Assembly: GCF_029893965.1 (NCBI RefSeq)
Contig: NZ_JARXXP010000009.1
Location: 62,001 to 126,000 of the forward strand
Length of the DNA: 64,000 bases
Direction of reading: 5' to 3'
Source: Paenibacillus sp. PastM-3
GTDB lineage: Bacteria > Bacillota > Bacilli > Paenibacillales > Paenibacillaceae
In this document: positions 8,187 through 17,891 of the stretch, one piece after another
Numbering within the stretch: position 1 is the stretch's first letter
Layout of the letters: every line of letters begins with the position of its first letter
Notes under the pieces: model-generated
The model's input: the letters and a program-made list of their open reading frames with translations, nothing else
Databases searched by the model: none
What the model was told of the DNA's origin: nothing
Program-made: the position numbers and the translations under genes

Positions 8187-8354
8187 AATGTACAATCATT
8201 TGCTTGTTTTTTAGCTTTAATGACAATTAACCTCACATATATATTCAAAAGACAGCCTGCAGCGGATATAATATGGCAAATAATATTACTGAAGCGCATG
8301 GGAACGGCCTGCATAAAGGGGTTCCTGATAATATGCCGGTGAAAGGTCTGAGGA

Positions 8355-9779
8355 ATGATGAGCCTGGAAGCTTTGAACGAACGAGTGAAAACCGATCTTT
8401 CCTATCTGGCCTACGGCGGAGCAGATTGGGTGCGTCCCCTGGAGCATCCCGAAGGTCATGTATATGATGTTGTTATTGTTGGCGGCGGGCAGAGCGGGCT
8501 GGGAGCGGCTTTTGGGCTGCTGCGGGAGCGGATCTCCAATATTCTGGTGATTGATGAGAACAAGGAGGGGCGGGAAGGGCCCTGGGAGACTTATGCCCGG
8601 ATGGTTACGCTGCGGACACCGAAGCATCTGACTTCTATTGATCTGGGAATTCCTTCGTTGACCTTCCGCGCCTGGTGGGAATCTCAGCATGGCCCCGGAG
8701 GCTGGGAAGCGGTCGATAAAATTCCGCGCGGCGACTGGATGAATTATTTGCGCTGGTACCGCAGCGTGCTCCATTTGCCGGTTATTAATGAAGTAACCCT
8801 GAAGCTCATTGAGCCGGCTGGGAACGGTATTCACCGGCTGCATATTGCCGGAGCGGGAGCGCCGTCAGAAGTGCTTCTGGCCCGTAAGGTTGTACTGGCC
8901 ACAGGCATCCAGGGCGGAGGCGAGTGGCATGTGCCCGGGGTGATTGCGGCCAGCCTGCCGGAGCACCTCTATGCCCATACTTCGCAAGCCATTGATTTTG
9001 CTGCCTTGGCCGGCCGGAAGATCGCCGTTCTCGGCGGAGGCGCATCTGCCTTTGACAATGCAAACTATGTGCTGTCGGAGGGTGCTGCTGAAGCTCATGT
9101 GTTTGTACGCCGCGAGCAGCTGCCCAGCATTAATCCGATCCGCCAGATGGAGCAGTCGGGAATGATCGAACGGTTCCATACCCTGGCGGATGCTGACAAA
9201 TACGGGGTTATCTCGCATTTCTTCAAATATAATCAGCCGCCGACGAACGATACCTTCGCCCGCGCGGCAGCCTGGCCCGGCTTCCGCCTCCATCTCGGCT
9301 CGCCTTGGCTGAAGGTGGAAGCGGCAGGCGATCAGGCGCTGGTCACTACTCCCAAGGGTGAGTTTACTTTTGACTTTCTGATTGTCAGCACAGGACTGCT
9401 CAGTGATCCGGGCCTGCGTCCTGAGCTGCAGCTGATTGAGCGTCACATCGCGCGCTGGAGCGACCGTTATCAGGCTCCGCCGGAAACGGCCAATCCGCTG
9501 CTCGATGCACATCCATATCTCAGCCCGGGCTTCGCCCTGCAGAGCAGGGGTAAGGAGGGCGAGCAGCTACTGCACGGATTGTTTGTGTTCAATTATTCGG
9601 CTTTGGCCAGCAACGGCTTGTCGGCCTCGGCGATTTCCGGAATGCGGAACGCAATTCCGAAGCTGGTCGCCGGCGTGGCGGATCAGCTATTCACGGATGA
9701 CCGGGAGGCGGTGCTGCAGGCTTTTTACGAATATGATGTGGCCGAGTTTACCGCTGAGTGGCAGCCTGCCAAGGCCTGA
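8355..9779 (+). CDS. NAD(P)/FAD-dependent oxidoreductase (flavin monooxygenase-like)
   Basis: The 474-residue protein has an FAD-binding GxGxxG motif (VVIVGGGQSGLGAAFGLL, residues 37-54) ending in the acidic residue of IDE, and a second dinucleotide-binding motif (KIAVLGGGASAFDNANYVL, around 220) for NAD(P)H, with an ATG-type motif (LATGIQGG) between them. This two-Rossmann arrangement is that of flavin-containing monooxygenases, Trx-reductase-like enzymes and related hydroxylases. No canonical FMO fingerprint was identified, so the substrate is open. Two adjacent ATGs (8355 and 8358) follow GAAAGG and GAGG sites; either may be used. An intrinsic terminator follows. Confidence 0.85.
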   Translation: MMSLEALNERVKTDLSYLAYGGADWVRPLEHPEGHVYDVVIVGGGQSGLGAAFGLLRERISNILVIDENKEGREGPWETYARMVTLRTPKHLTSIDLGIPSLTFRAWWESQHGPGGWEAVDKIPRGDWMNYLRWYRSVLHLPVINEVTLKLIEPAGNGIHRLHIAGAGAPSEVLLARKVVLATGIQGGGEWHVPGVIAASLPEHLYAHTSQAIDFAALAGRKIAVLGGGASAFDNANYVLSEGAAEAHVFVRREQLPSINPIRQMEQSGMIERFHTLADADKYGVISHFFKYNQPPTNDTFARAAAWPGFRLHLGSPWLKVEAAGDQALVTTPKGEFTFDFLIVSTGLLSDPGLRPELQLIERHIARWSDRYQAPPETANPLLDAHPYLSPGFALQSRGKEGEQLLHGLFVFNYSALASNGLSASAISGMRNAIPKLVAGVADQLFTDDREAVLQAFYEYDVAEFTAEWQPAKA

Positions 9780-9801
9780 TTATTTCATTTATAGAGTAAC
9801 G

Positions 9802-9834
9802 CCTGCCTGAACAATGGTTCGGGCAGGTTTTTTT
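9802..9834 (+). terminator. Intrinsic terminator after the FAD oxidoreductase
   Basis: CCTGCCTGAAC (9802-9812) pairs with GTTCGGGCAGG (9817-9827) around an AATG tetraloop and is followed by seven T residues. Confidence 0.85.
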
Positions 9835-9926
9835 GTCTGCTGCAGCACATTAGAAGTTTGACCTTGGCTCCCGGCTCATTGATAATAAAGAGGTTCATAT
9901 TTCTTCTGCAGATTGGAGTAAGACCA

Positions 9927-11762
9927 ATGACATACCGCAATTTGGAAGAATGCATTACCGACCTGGAAAAGCACGGGCATCTGATCCGGATCACTGAGGA
10001 AGTTGATCCCCATCTTGAGATGGCAGCCATTCATATGAAGGTGTATGAGGCCGGCGGACCCGCATTATTATTCGAAAAGGTAAAAGGCTCCAAATACCGA
10101 GCCGTGTCCAACCTGTTCGGGACAATCGAGCGCAGCAAGTTTATTTTCCGGGATACCTGGGAATCTTCCCAGAGTGTTATCGCTCTGCGGGATGATCCGA
10201 TGAAGGCGCTGAAGGCACCGTTCAAATATGTCGGCACAGGACTTGCCGCCCGGAAGGCGCTGCCGCTCAAGCTGCCCGGCGGTCTGCCGCCTAGCTTCGA
10301 GGAGATCCAGATCTCCGAGCTGCCGCAGATCAAGCACTGGCAAGGAGACGGCGGCGCATTTGTGACGCTCCCGCAGGTCTATTCGGAGGACCCGGACAAG
10401 CCGGGGATCATGAATTCCAATCTCGGGATGTACCGGATCCAGCTCAGCGGTAATGATTATGAGATTAACAAAGAGGTCGGAGTCCATTACCAGATTCACC
10501 GCGGCATCGGCATCCACCAGTCCCATGCGGTCAAGCGCGGCGAGCCGCTCAAGGTCAGCTGCTTCATCGGCGGCCCTCCGGCCCATACGCTCTCTGCTGT
10601 TATGCCGCTGCCGGAAGGCCTCAGCGAGATGACCTTTGCCGGCCTGATCGGCGGACGCCATTTCCGCTACAGCTATGTTGACGGCTTCTGCGTCAGTGCG
10701 GATGCGGATTTTGTAATTACCGGTGAGATCCATCCCGGCGACACGAAGCCGGAAGGGCCGTTCGGCGACCACCTGGGCTATTACAGCCTGACTCATCCGT
10801 TTCCGGTAATGAAGGTGCATAAGGTCTATGCCAAAAAAGGCGCAATCTTCCCCTTCACCGTTGTCGGACGGCCGCCGCAGGAGGATACCGCCTTCGGCGA
10901 GCTGATCCATGAGCTGACCGGAAGTGCGATCAAGAATGAGGTGCCCGGTGTAAAAGAAGTGCATGCCGTCGATGCGGCCGGTGTGCATCCGCTGCTGTTC
11001 GCAATCGGCAGCGAGCGCTACACGCCGTACCAGCAGCTGAAGCAGCCCGCCGAGCTGCTGACGATTGCCAACCGGGTGCTGGGCACCGGCCAGCTCAGCC
11101 TGGCCAAGTATCTGTTCATTACCGCCGAGGAAGACCGTCCGCTCAGCACGCATAATATCCCCGGCTTCCTGACGTACATTCTGGAGCGGATTGACCTGCG
11201 GCGGGATATTCATTTTCAGACGAATACGACCATTGATACGCTGGATTACTCGGGAACGGGGATCAACACGGGGAGTAAGGTTGTTTTTGCCGCAGTAGGC
11301 GATAAGAAAAGAAACCTGTGCACAGAGGTGCCGGAGGTTCTGGCTTCTTTGGAAGGCTTCGGTGAAGCCAAGCTGGTCCTGCCGGGAATAGTGGCACTCC
11401 AGGGACCTGCGTTCACAACCTATGAGGATACAGAGCAGGAAATGAGCCGCTTGAGTGCTGCCATTGAAGCACAGGGGGCGCTTCCCGAGTGCCCGATGAT
11501 CATTCTGTGCGATGACAGCAGGTTTATCAGCGAGGAGCTGAACAATTTCCTGTGGGCCACCTTTACGCGCAGCAACCCGTCGCATGATATTCACGGTGTA
11601 AACAGCAGAATCGTACACAAGCACTGGGCCTGCGACAATGTAATTATCGATGCCCGCGTGAAGCCGCACCAGGCGCCGCCGCTCATTCCCGATCCGGATG
11701 TGCAGCGTAATATTGAACGGGTGTTTGCACAGGGCGGAAGCCTCAGCGGCATCCGCAAGTGA
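9927..11762 (+). CDS. UbiD family decarboxylase
   Basis: The 611-residue protein starts with MTYRNLEECITDLEKHGHLIRI, the usual UbiD N terminus, and carries the conserved EGPFGDHLGYYSL stretch of the prenylated-FMN/metal site and the acidic-basic catalytic residues typical of the family. UbiD enzymes reversibly decarboxylate aromatic or alpha,beta-unsaturated acids using prenyl-FMN. The length is nearer the 600-residue branch than the 470-490-residue phenolic-acid decarboxylases. No UbiX/prenyl-FMN synthase gene is in the window, so the cofactor must come from elsewhere. ATG 9927 is chosen for GGAG 8 nt upstream and for the family N terminus; the frame extends to 9858 without support. Confidence 0.9.
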   Translation: MTYRNLEECITDLEKHGHLIRITEEVDPHLEMAAIHMKVYEAGGPALLFEKVKGSKYRAVSNLFGTIERSKFIFRDTWESSQSVIALRDDPMKALKAPFKYVGTGLAARKALPLKLPGGLPPSFEEIQISELPQIKHWQGDGGAFVTLPQVYSEDPDKPGIMNSNLGMYRIQLSGNDYEINKEVGVHYQIHRGIGIHQSHAVKRGEPLKVSCFIGGPPAHTLSAVMPLPEGLSEMTFAGLIGGRHFRYSYVDGFCVSADADFVITGEIHPGDTKPEGPFGDHLGYYSLTHPFPVMKVHKVYAKKGAIFPFTVVGRPPQEDTAFGELIHELTGSAIKNEVPGVKEVHAVDAAGVHPLLFAIGSERYTPYQQLKQPAELLTIANRVLGTGQLSLAKYLFITAEEDRPLSTHNIPGFLTYILERIDLRRDIHFQTNTTIDTLDYSGTGINTGSKVVFAAVGDKKRNLCTEVPEVLASLEGFGEAKLVLPGIVALQGPAFTTYEDTEQEMSRLSAAIEAQGALPECPMIILCDDSRFISEELNNFLWATFTRSNPSHDIHGVNSRIVHKHWACDNVIIDARVKPHQAPPLIPDPDVQRNIERVFAQGGSLSGIRK

Positions 11763-11771
11763 TATATGGAG

Positions 11772-11823
11772 AAGAGATGTTCCGTCAGCCGGGTAATGGC
11801 CGGGCGGGCATCTCTTTTTCTTT
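11772..11823 (+). terminator. Intrinsic terminator after the UbiD gene
   Basis: AAGAGATG (11772-11779) pairs with CATCTCTT, with inner CCGTC/GGCGG and GCC/GGC stems and a TTTTTCTTTT tail. Confidence 0.8.
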
Positions 11824-11842
11824 TATACAGCAGAATCATATT

Positions 11843-12028
11843 CTAACGGACCCAGTTGCCGTTATTTGCGGATTTTAGAGTGACTCGACAAGCTAACGGA
11901 CCCAGTTGCCCTTATTGTTGATGATTTCGAGCTGATGGCATGGTTTTTGGAAAAATAAGGACTGTGGAGTCCGTTAGCCTGTGCGAGTGCCCTGTATTTG
12001 CGAATTAACGTCATTTGAGTCCGTTAGC
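11843..12028. repeat. Four copies of an intergenic repeat in inverted pairs
   Basis: Two direct copies of CTAACGGACCCAGTTGCC start at 11843 and 11893. Two inverted copies end in GAGTCCGTTAGC at 11978 and 12028. Each inner flank also shares a TTAT/ATAA segment. The arms can pair with each other, giving nested hairpins of 130-190 nt. This looks like a family of dispersed short repeats of the kind common between genes in Paenibacillus. The interval 11763-12211 contains only the UbiD terminator, this element and the leader of the next gene. Confidence 0.75.
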
Positions 12029-12211
12029 GTTCTCATCCTTTTTATAGAGCCGGCTGACAGGATGGTTAGCGAAAAGAAGGTCAGAGTTACCGCAAGCCCA
12101 CCGCCTTCATATGTTCATTTGAAGAAACCCATGCGCTCCTTTATACTGGTTAGGAAAAATATGGATGAAAGAACTGGTGCGTCCCATAACGATCAGTATG
12201 AGGTGAATTCA

Positions 12212-12769
12212 TTGAAAGTATTGGAAACAGAGCGGCTGATATTGCGGCGATTCAAGCCTGAGGATGCCACGGATTTGTATGAGTACCTCTCCAGGGAGGA
12301 TGTTGTGAAATTTGAGCCATACGGTGTACATCATGAGGCTGAGTGTGAGGCAGAGGCGCTGCGGCGTTCCGGTGATCCGGCGTTTTGGGCCGTCTGCCTG
12401 AAGGATTCGGGCAAGCTGATCGGCAACCTGTATTTTCAGCAGCAGCAGCCAGCAGCATTCCGGACCTGGGAGCTTGGTTATGTGTTTAACAGTGATTTTC
12501 ACGGCTGCGGGTATGCGGCGGAGGCCTGCCGGCGGCTGCTGGATTACGGATTCACCGATTTGCAGATGCGGCGTGTAACGGCCCATTGTAATCCGGATAA
12601 CACTCCGTCATGGCGGCTGCTGGAACGGCTGAAGCTCCGGCGGGAAGGCTTTTTCCGCGAGACCGGTTATTTTAAGTATGATGAGCAGGGTGAACCCAAA
12701 TGGCATGATACCTTTGCATACGGCCTGCTGGGGAGCGAATGGCTCAGTATGGCGGAGCCGGTGAAATGA
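12212..12769 (+). CDS. GNAT family N-acetyltransferase (RimJ/RimL-like)
   Basis: The 185-residue product begins LETERLILRRFKPEDATDLYEYLS, the standard start of the Acetyltransf_3 group. It continues with LGYVFNSDFHGCGYAAEACRRLLDYGF, which contains the acetyl-CoA pyrophosphate-binding Q/RxxGxG/A-type loop (here HGCGYA), and NPDNTPSWRLLERLKLRREG near the C terminus. TTG 12212 is chosen because GAGGTGA lies 5-6 nt upstream and it gives the family N terminus. The frame runs upstream to 11981, but that part crosses the intergenic repeats and is spurious; ATG 12162 is a less likely alternative. The stop is immediately followed by the start of the WYL regulator, so the two are probably co-transcribed. 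Confidence 0.85.
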   Translation: MKVLETERLILRRFKPEDATDLYEYLSREDVVKFEPYGVHHEAECEAEALRRSGDPAFWAVCLKDSGKLIGNLYFQQQQPAAFRTWELGYVFNSDFHGCGYAAEACRRLLDYGFTDLQMRRVTAHCNPDNTPSWRLLERLKLRREGFFRETGYFKYDEQGEPKWHDTFAYGLLGSEWLSMAEPVK

Positions 12770-12770
12770 G

Positions 12771-13688
12771 ATGAAAGTGAACAGGCTGCTGGGCATAGTG
12801 GTATACCTGCTTAACAGGGATGTGGTCAGCTCACGTGCCTTGGCCGAGAAATTTGAAGTTTCTCCGCGGACGATTCAGCGTGATATGGACTCGATTGGTG
12901 AGGCGGGTATCCCGGTTGGTTCTATTCAGGGTAAAAGTGGCGGTTATTACATTCTGAACAGCTTCAAAATGAACAGGCAGCTGCTCCAGTCAGAGGATTA
13001 CATGTACATATTGGCTGCATTAAAGGGACTGGTCTCCGGGTACAACAGCAGGCGGGCAGAGGAAACGGTAGAAAAAATGATATCCCTGTCCCCGGAGGGC
13101 CTTCTGCCTGAACAGCCGTTCCGGCTGCAGCTGGATACACTGCGTGAAGGCAGCGGAACCTTACACTCTATCGAAGTTATTGAAGAAGCGATCCGCAGCC
13201 GGACTGCGGTGCAGTTTCAATACACGGATGCACAACAGTCTGTGACCAGCCGTTTTGTGGAGCCTCTGCTTTTGTCATACAGATGGTATGCCTGGTATCT
13301 GTTTGCTTATTGCTGCGAACGTGAAAATTACCGGCTGTTCCGTCTGTCGCGGATCAGGGAGATACGGAATACCGGCGAGGCCATTATGCATAGTCATGGG
13401 AATGCGGAGCAGTTGCTTGCTGACCATCAGGATGTGCGGCCTTATATTGACATCAAGCTTACCTGTCCTGTCGACAGGAGGGTTCAGCTGGAGGAGGCTT
13501 TTCCAAATGCAAGGGTAGTTGAAGAACGCTGCGGTGAGCTGATCCTGCAATTCAGTGTGCCTGAGACGGAAACCGGCTGGTTCGGGATCCTGCTGCTGAA
13601 CGCCGGCTGCTGTACCGTGCTGGAGCCTGAGACGCTGCGCCAGCGGCTGCAGAGCCACGCCCGGATGATTTTGCAGCAATATGCGTAA
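12771..13688 (+). CDS. HTH/WYL-domain transcriptional regulator (YafY/DeoR-like)
   Basis: The 305-residue protein has an N-terminal winged helix (residues 5-60: LLNRDVVSSRALAEKFEVSPRTIQRDMDSI, with recognition helix SPRTIQRDMD), then a WYL domain centred on RWYAWYLFAYCCERENYRLFRLSRI and a C-terminal WCX-like extension. WYL regulators bind nucleic-acid or small-molecule ligands and often control stress or modification genes. The ATG follows one base after the upstream acetyltransferase stop, indicating translational coupling; the regulator may act on this operon. Target and ligand are unknown. Confidence 0.9.
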   Translation: MKVNRLLGIVVYLLNRDVVSSRALAEKFEVSPRTIQRDMDSIGEAGIPVGSIQGKSGGYYILNSFKMNRQLLQSEDYMYILAALKGLVSGYNSRRAEETVEKMISLSPEGLLPEQPFRLQLDTLREGSGTLHSIEVIEEAIRSRTAVQFQYTDAQQSVTSRFVEPLLLSYRWYAWYLFAYCCERENYRLFRLSRIREIRNTGEAIMHSHGNAEQLLADHQDVRPYIDIKLTCPVDRRVQLEEAFPNARVVEERCGELILQFSVPETETGWFGILLLNAGCCTVLEPETLRQRLQSHARMILQQYA

Positions 13689-13760
13689 ATGACGACAGGC
13701 TGTTGTCCGGTTTACCTGCTTATAATGGATTCATTCCCATTCATTAAGGAGGATTTTACC

Positions 13761-14330
13761 ATGAACCTTGGCATTACAGATCCTTATACCAGTTGCCCCG
13801 TATATGAAACCGGAAGCTTTAGCCTGAGGTTAGTCCGGATGGACGATGCTGCGGATTTGCTCAGATGCTACAGTGATCCCGAATCTATCCCTCTGTTTAA
13901 CAGCGACAATTGCCTTTACGGGTTCAGCATGAACACGCTTGAGGAAATGGGGCGTTGTATTGAAGCCTGGCTGGCAGAATTCCGGGCACGGGGGTTTGTA
14001 CGATTCAGTATTGTTGAACAAACGTCTGAGCGGGTAATCGGAACTGTCGAATTTTTCACCAGGAAGCTTGGGCAGGGGGATGAAAAGGGTGAGGCGGGCA
14101 TTCTGAGACTTGACCTGGCCTCTGAGTATGAGCAGTCTGGAGTGTTATCTGAAATGATAGAGCTGGTAGAGCAGCAGTTTCCGCAGCATTTTACCTTTAG
14201 CGGCCTGTTAACCAAGGCAGTTAAGCAGGCGGTGCAGCGGGTCGCAGTTCTTCAAAAGCTGGGCTACCACAAGCTGGAGAGAAGCGAGGAGCTGCCTTAT
14301 GAGGATTATTACATAAAGGTGGTGCAGTAG
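13761..14330 (+). CDS. GNAT family acetyltransferase
   Basis: ATG 13761 has a perfect TAAGGAGG site 8 nt upstream. The 189-residue product resembles GNAT proteins: SFSLRLVRMDDAADLLRCYSDPESIPLF at the N terminus, FSIVEQTSERVIGTVEFF as the central strands, and GEAGILRLDLASEYEQSGVLSEMIELV in the region of the acetyl-CoA loop. The loop lacks a clear RGxGxA motif, so it is a divergent member whose activity is uncertain. It ends in LGYHKLERSEELPYEDYYIKV. The gene is the third on this strand after the other acetyltransferase and the regulator, separated by a 72-bp gap. Confidence 0.72.
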   Translation: MNLGITDPYTSCPVYETGSFSLRLVRMDDAADLLRCYSDPESIPLFNSDNCLYGFSMNTLEEMGRCIEAWLAEFRARGFVRFSIVEQTSERVIGTVEFFTRKLGQGDEKGEAGILRLDLASEYEQSGVLSEMIELVEQQFPQHFTFSGLLTKAVKQAVQRVAVLQKLGYHKLERSEELPYEDYYIKVVQ

Positions 14331-14460
14331 AGGGAACTTATCCCAGCATGTCCAGTGGGAAGTTCATCAAATCTACCTAATCACTCTATTAACAGGTATT
14401 AATCATTCAGAGATGGAGACAATGGCATCTAAGAACTGTTTTTACAGGGGGATGCCTTTC

Positions 14461-14724
14461 ATGAATGACGAAGAGGTTTACAGGCTGCATTTACAACTGC
14501 TAAGTGTATACGAAAAAAGCATACGGCCTTCCGGGGCCAACCAGCGGCAGATCGATCATTATAAGCAGCAGCTGTTTATGTATGCAGAGGACAATGTCCA
14601 GCGGATTTTTGTGTTAAACCAGCTATTGAAGTTACATGAAGATTCCCGGGAATATCTTGTCAAAGATTGTGCTGACCGCTACTTTTCGAGAGACCATTAT
14701 GAGGGAACGGAATCCAGCGTGTAA
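14461..14724 (+). CDS. Small hypothetical protein, 87 residues
   Basis: ATG 14461 follows AGGGGGAT by 7 nt, which favours it over the earlier ATG at 14413. The predicted protein is helical and charged (NDEEVYRLHLQLLSVYEKSIRP, QRQIDHYKQQLFMYAEDNVQRIF, LLKLHEDSREYLVKD) with no membrane segment, signal peptide or cysteine motif. The heptad-like pattern suggests a small helical bundle or coiled coil. I do not recognise the family. Confidence 0.6.
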   Translation: MNDEEVYRLHLQLLSVYEKSIRPSGANQRQIDHYKQQLFMYAEDNVQRIFVLNQLLKLHEDSREYLVKDCADRYFSRDHYEGTESSV

Positions 14725-14768
14725 TTATTTCAGCAGGATTCTTCTTTTTCCCGGCCAAAAGTTGCTAA

Positions 14769-14808
14769 TAGCCCGTCCAAACTCCCAGGTGGAGACTTGG
14801 CCGGGCTA
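14769..14808 (+). terminator. Hairpin after the small hypothetical gene
   Basis: TAGCCCGTCCAA (14769-14780) pairs with TTGGCCGGGCTA (14797-14808) with one mismatch, and an inner CTCC/GGAG stem extends it. The tail is only moderately T-rich. Confidence 0.55.
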
Positions 14809-14932
14809 AGTTATTTGCAGAAGAATGTCGGAAAAAGGAGTAGGAATAAGATAGCATAAGAGTGGAATGAAACAACACTATCAAGAACCGGCAGCAGAGC
14901 TAGAGTAAAGAAATATTATCGAAATTAAGGGA

Positions 14933-16272
<1,340 letters not shown>

Positions 16273-16520
16273 TGTTCGGTTAGCGTGCTGCCGGGTGGGA
16301 TAGAGGGAGAAGTCCTATTACAGTGTTCGGTAAGCGCGCTGCTGGGTGGAATAGAGGGAGAAGTCTCATTAAAGAGACTAGTTACGGGCAACTAAAGGCA
16401 AAAGTGCCTCTGATTTGAGCGGAAACGGGCCGGGTGGCGGAATGAGAAGCAAAAATGCCTCTGATTTCGGTGGAAACGGGCCGGATGGCGAAATGAGAGG
16501 GAAAAATGCCTCTCATTCCC
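16273..16520. repeat. 51-bp tandem hairpin repeats, two diverged subfamilies
   Basis: Units start at 16273 and 16324 (first subfamily: GTTCGGT..., GGGTGG, ATAGAGGGAGAAGTC) and at 16400, 16451 and 16502 (second subfamily: AATGCCTCTGATTT..., GGAAACGGGCCGG). Both subfamilies have a period of exactly 51 bp and can be aligned with each other across GCYGGRTGG...GAGGGA...CTCATT. The last copy contains a perfect 9-bp hairpin, AATGAGAGG (16492-16500) and CCTCTCATT (16509-16517). The block starts at the base after the last kinase-derived codon and fills the gap up to the glycosyltransferase gene. Confidence 0.8.
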
Positions 16521-16537
16521 GCTGCCCCTCCCTGCCG

Positions 16538-17695
16538 CTAAGCCGTATAAATCCCCGCGCCGTCCTTCCGGCGCCGCGCCTCGATGACCTCCTCATAGTC
16601 CCTGATGAGCCGGTCAAAAATCTCATCCCATGAGCGGCTGAGCGCCAGCCGCCGGCCTTCCCGGCCCATCGCCAGGCGCAGCTCCGGCTGCTCTGCCAGC
16701 CGGCAGATGGCTTCGGCCATTGCCCCCGGCTGCTGCGGGCTAAGCAGGATGCCGCTCCGGCCGGAGGCGACCAGCTCGCTTGGGCCGCCTGCATCTGCGG
16801 CGATCACCGGCAGGCCGGAGGCCATGGCCTCCAGCACGACATTGCCGAAGGTTTCCGTACTGGACGGAAACACGAACAGGTCGCCGGAGGCATACAGCTC
16901 TGCCAGCTCCCCGCCATGCCGGCTGCCGGCGAAACTGACATTGCGCGGAGCGTCAGCCCGCAGCTCCGGCAGCAGCGGACCATCACCCACGACGAGCAGA
17001 TGGACGGCGGCGGCAACGGATTCCGGCAGCAGGCGCATAGCCGCAATGAGCGTGGGCAGATCTTTTTCCGGAGCAATCCGTCCGACATAGAGCAGCAGCA
17101 GCGGAGCTTCAATCCCGTAACGCTCCCGCACCTCAGTTGAACGTTTTGCCGGATCGTACAGCATGCAATCGACCCCTCTCGACCATTGCCGCAGACCGGA
17201 TAAGCCGTGTGCCCGCAGGACACCTGCTGTCTCCTGGGAGGGGACCAGCACAGCATCGCAGGTGCGGTGAAACCATTTCATGTATTTCCAGTAGAGCGGA
17301 ATCAGCCCCCGCATCCGGTAATAGTGCAAATAACGGTCGAAATGGGTGTGGTAGGAGGCGATGTGCGGGAGGCTGTGCTTTTGGGCGTACCGCAGCCCGC
17401 ACAGGCCGAGGTTAAAGGGAGTGGCCATATGCAGCAGGTCAGGCCGGAAAGAACGCAGCTCATGCTGAATCGAGGATATACCCGTCAGAGCCAGCCGGCA
17501 CTCCGGATACAGGAAGAAGGGGATACTGGAGATTTTACGCACCGGATCATCGCATTCTTCCTCTGAGGCCGATGTCGGGGTGAACAGCAAATGTTCGATT
17601 CCACGGCGGTGCAGATGGCCGGTCAGCCGCTGAAGCGTACGGGCGACGCCGTTGGTCTGCGGAAGATAAGTGTCTGTAAACAGGGCAAGACGCAT
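16538..17695 (-). CDS. GT4 family glycosyltransferase
   Basis: The 385-residue protein has a GT-B fold. The N-terminal domain starts RLALFTDTYLPQTNGVARTLQRL, with the glycine-rich acceptor loop. The C-terminal domain has LLYVGRIAPEKDLPTLIAA and the GT4 nucleotide-sugar motif PSSTETFGNVVLEAMASGLPVIA (E-x7-E). It resembles GDP-mannose- or UDP-glucose-dependent enzymes that glycosylate membrane lipids or cell-wall polymers, acting at the inner face of the membrane. Donor and acceptor cannot be assigned. ATG 17695 has GGAGGGG 7 nt upstream. The gene is divergent from the SLH protein, with a 196-bp shared intergenic region. Confidence 0.9.
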   Translation of the reverse strand: MRLALFTDTYLPQTNGVARTLQRLTGHLHRRGIEHLLFTPTSASEEECDDPVRKISSIPFFLYPECRLALTGISSIQHELRSFRPDLLHMATPFNLGLCGLRYAQKHSLPHIASYHTHFDRYLHYYRMRGLIPLYWKYMKWFHRTCDAVLVPSQETAGVLRAHGLSGLRQWSRGVDCMLYDPAKRSTEVRERYGIEAPLLLLYVGRIAPEKDLPTLIAAMRLLPESVAAAVHLLVVGDGPLLPELRADAPRNVSFAGSRHGGELAELYASGDLFVFPSSTETFGNVVLEAMASGLPVIAADAGGPSELVASGRSGILLSPQQPGAMAEAICRLAEQPELRLAMGREGRRLALSRSWDEIFDRLIRDYEEVIEARRRKDGAGIYTA

Positions 17696-17850
17696 AATAT
17701 CCCCTCCAGAGCTCTGATTGCCCTGATCATAACAGGTGAATATTTGAGCGGAGTCAGCGGAATGTTAAGGCTTTTTTCGGGATATGCCGGCATGTCCCCG
17801 CACTTTACGCTCCGTTGATACAAATCAGCATAACCGCAAACACTCGTCCA

Positions 17851-17878
17851 CTATAGTTATTTAAAAAATAAACTATAG
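17851..17878 (+). promoter_or_regulatory. A/T-rich inverted repeat next to the SLH-protein RBS
   Basis: CTATAGTTATTT (17851-17862) and AAATAAACTATAG (17866-17878) are inverted copies with one bulged base. The right arm overlaps the first bases of the AGGAGTG ribosome-binding site (17877-17883). It may be an operator or an RNA hairpin that limits ribosome access. Confidence 0.5.
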
Positions 17879-17891
17879 GAGTGACAACGAC

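Noticed and set aside
10068-11669. 533-codon minus-strand open frame opposite the UbiD gene
   Set aside because: The plus strand encodes a full UbiD protein; the antisense product has no recognisable domain and reflects codon bias.
11981-12211. N-terminal extension of the GNAT protein
   Set aside because: The upstream codons run through the intergenic repeats and the family start lies at TTG 12212 after a good ribosome-binding site.
16415-16633. 72-codon plus-strand frame with a 17-residue repeat
   Set aside because: The repeat is only the 51-bp DNA repeat read in frame (51 = 3 x 17); no ribosome-binding site, and it overlaps the glycosyltransferase gene.
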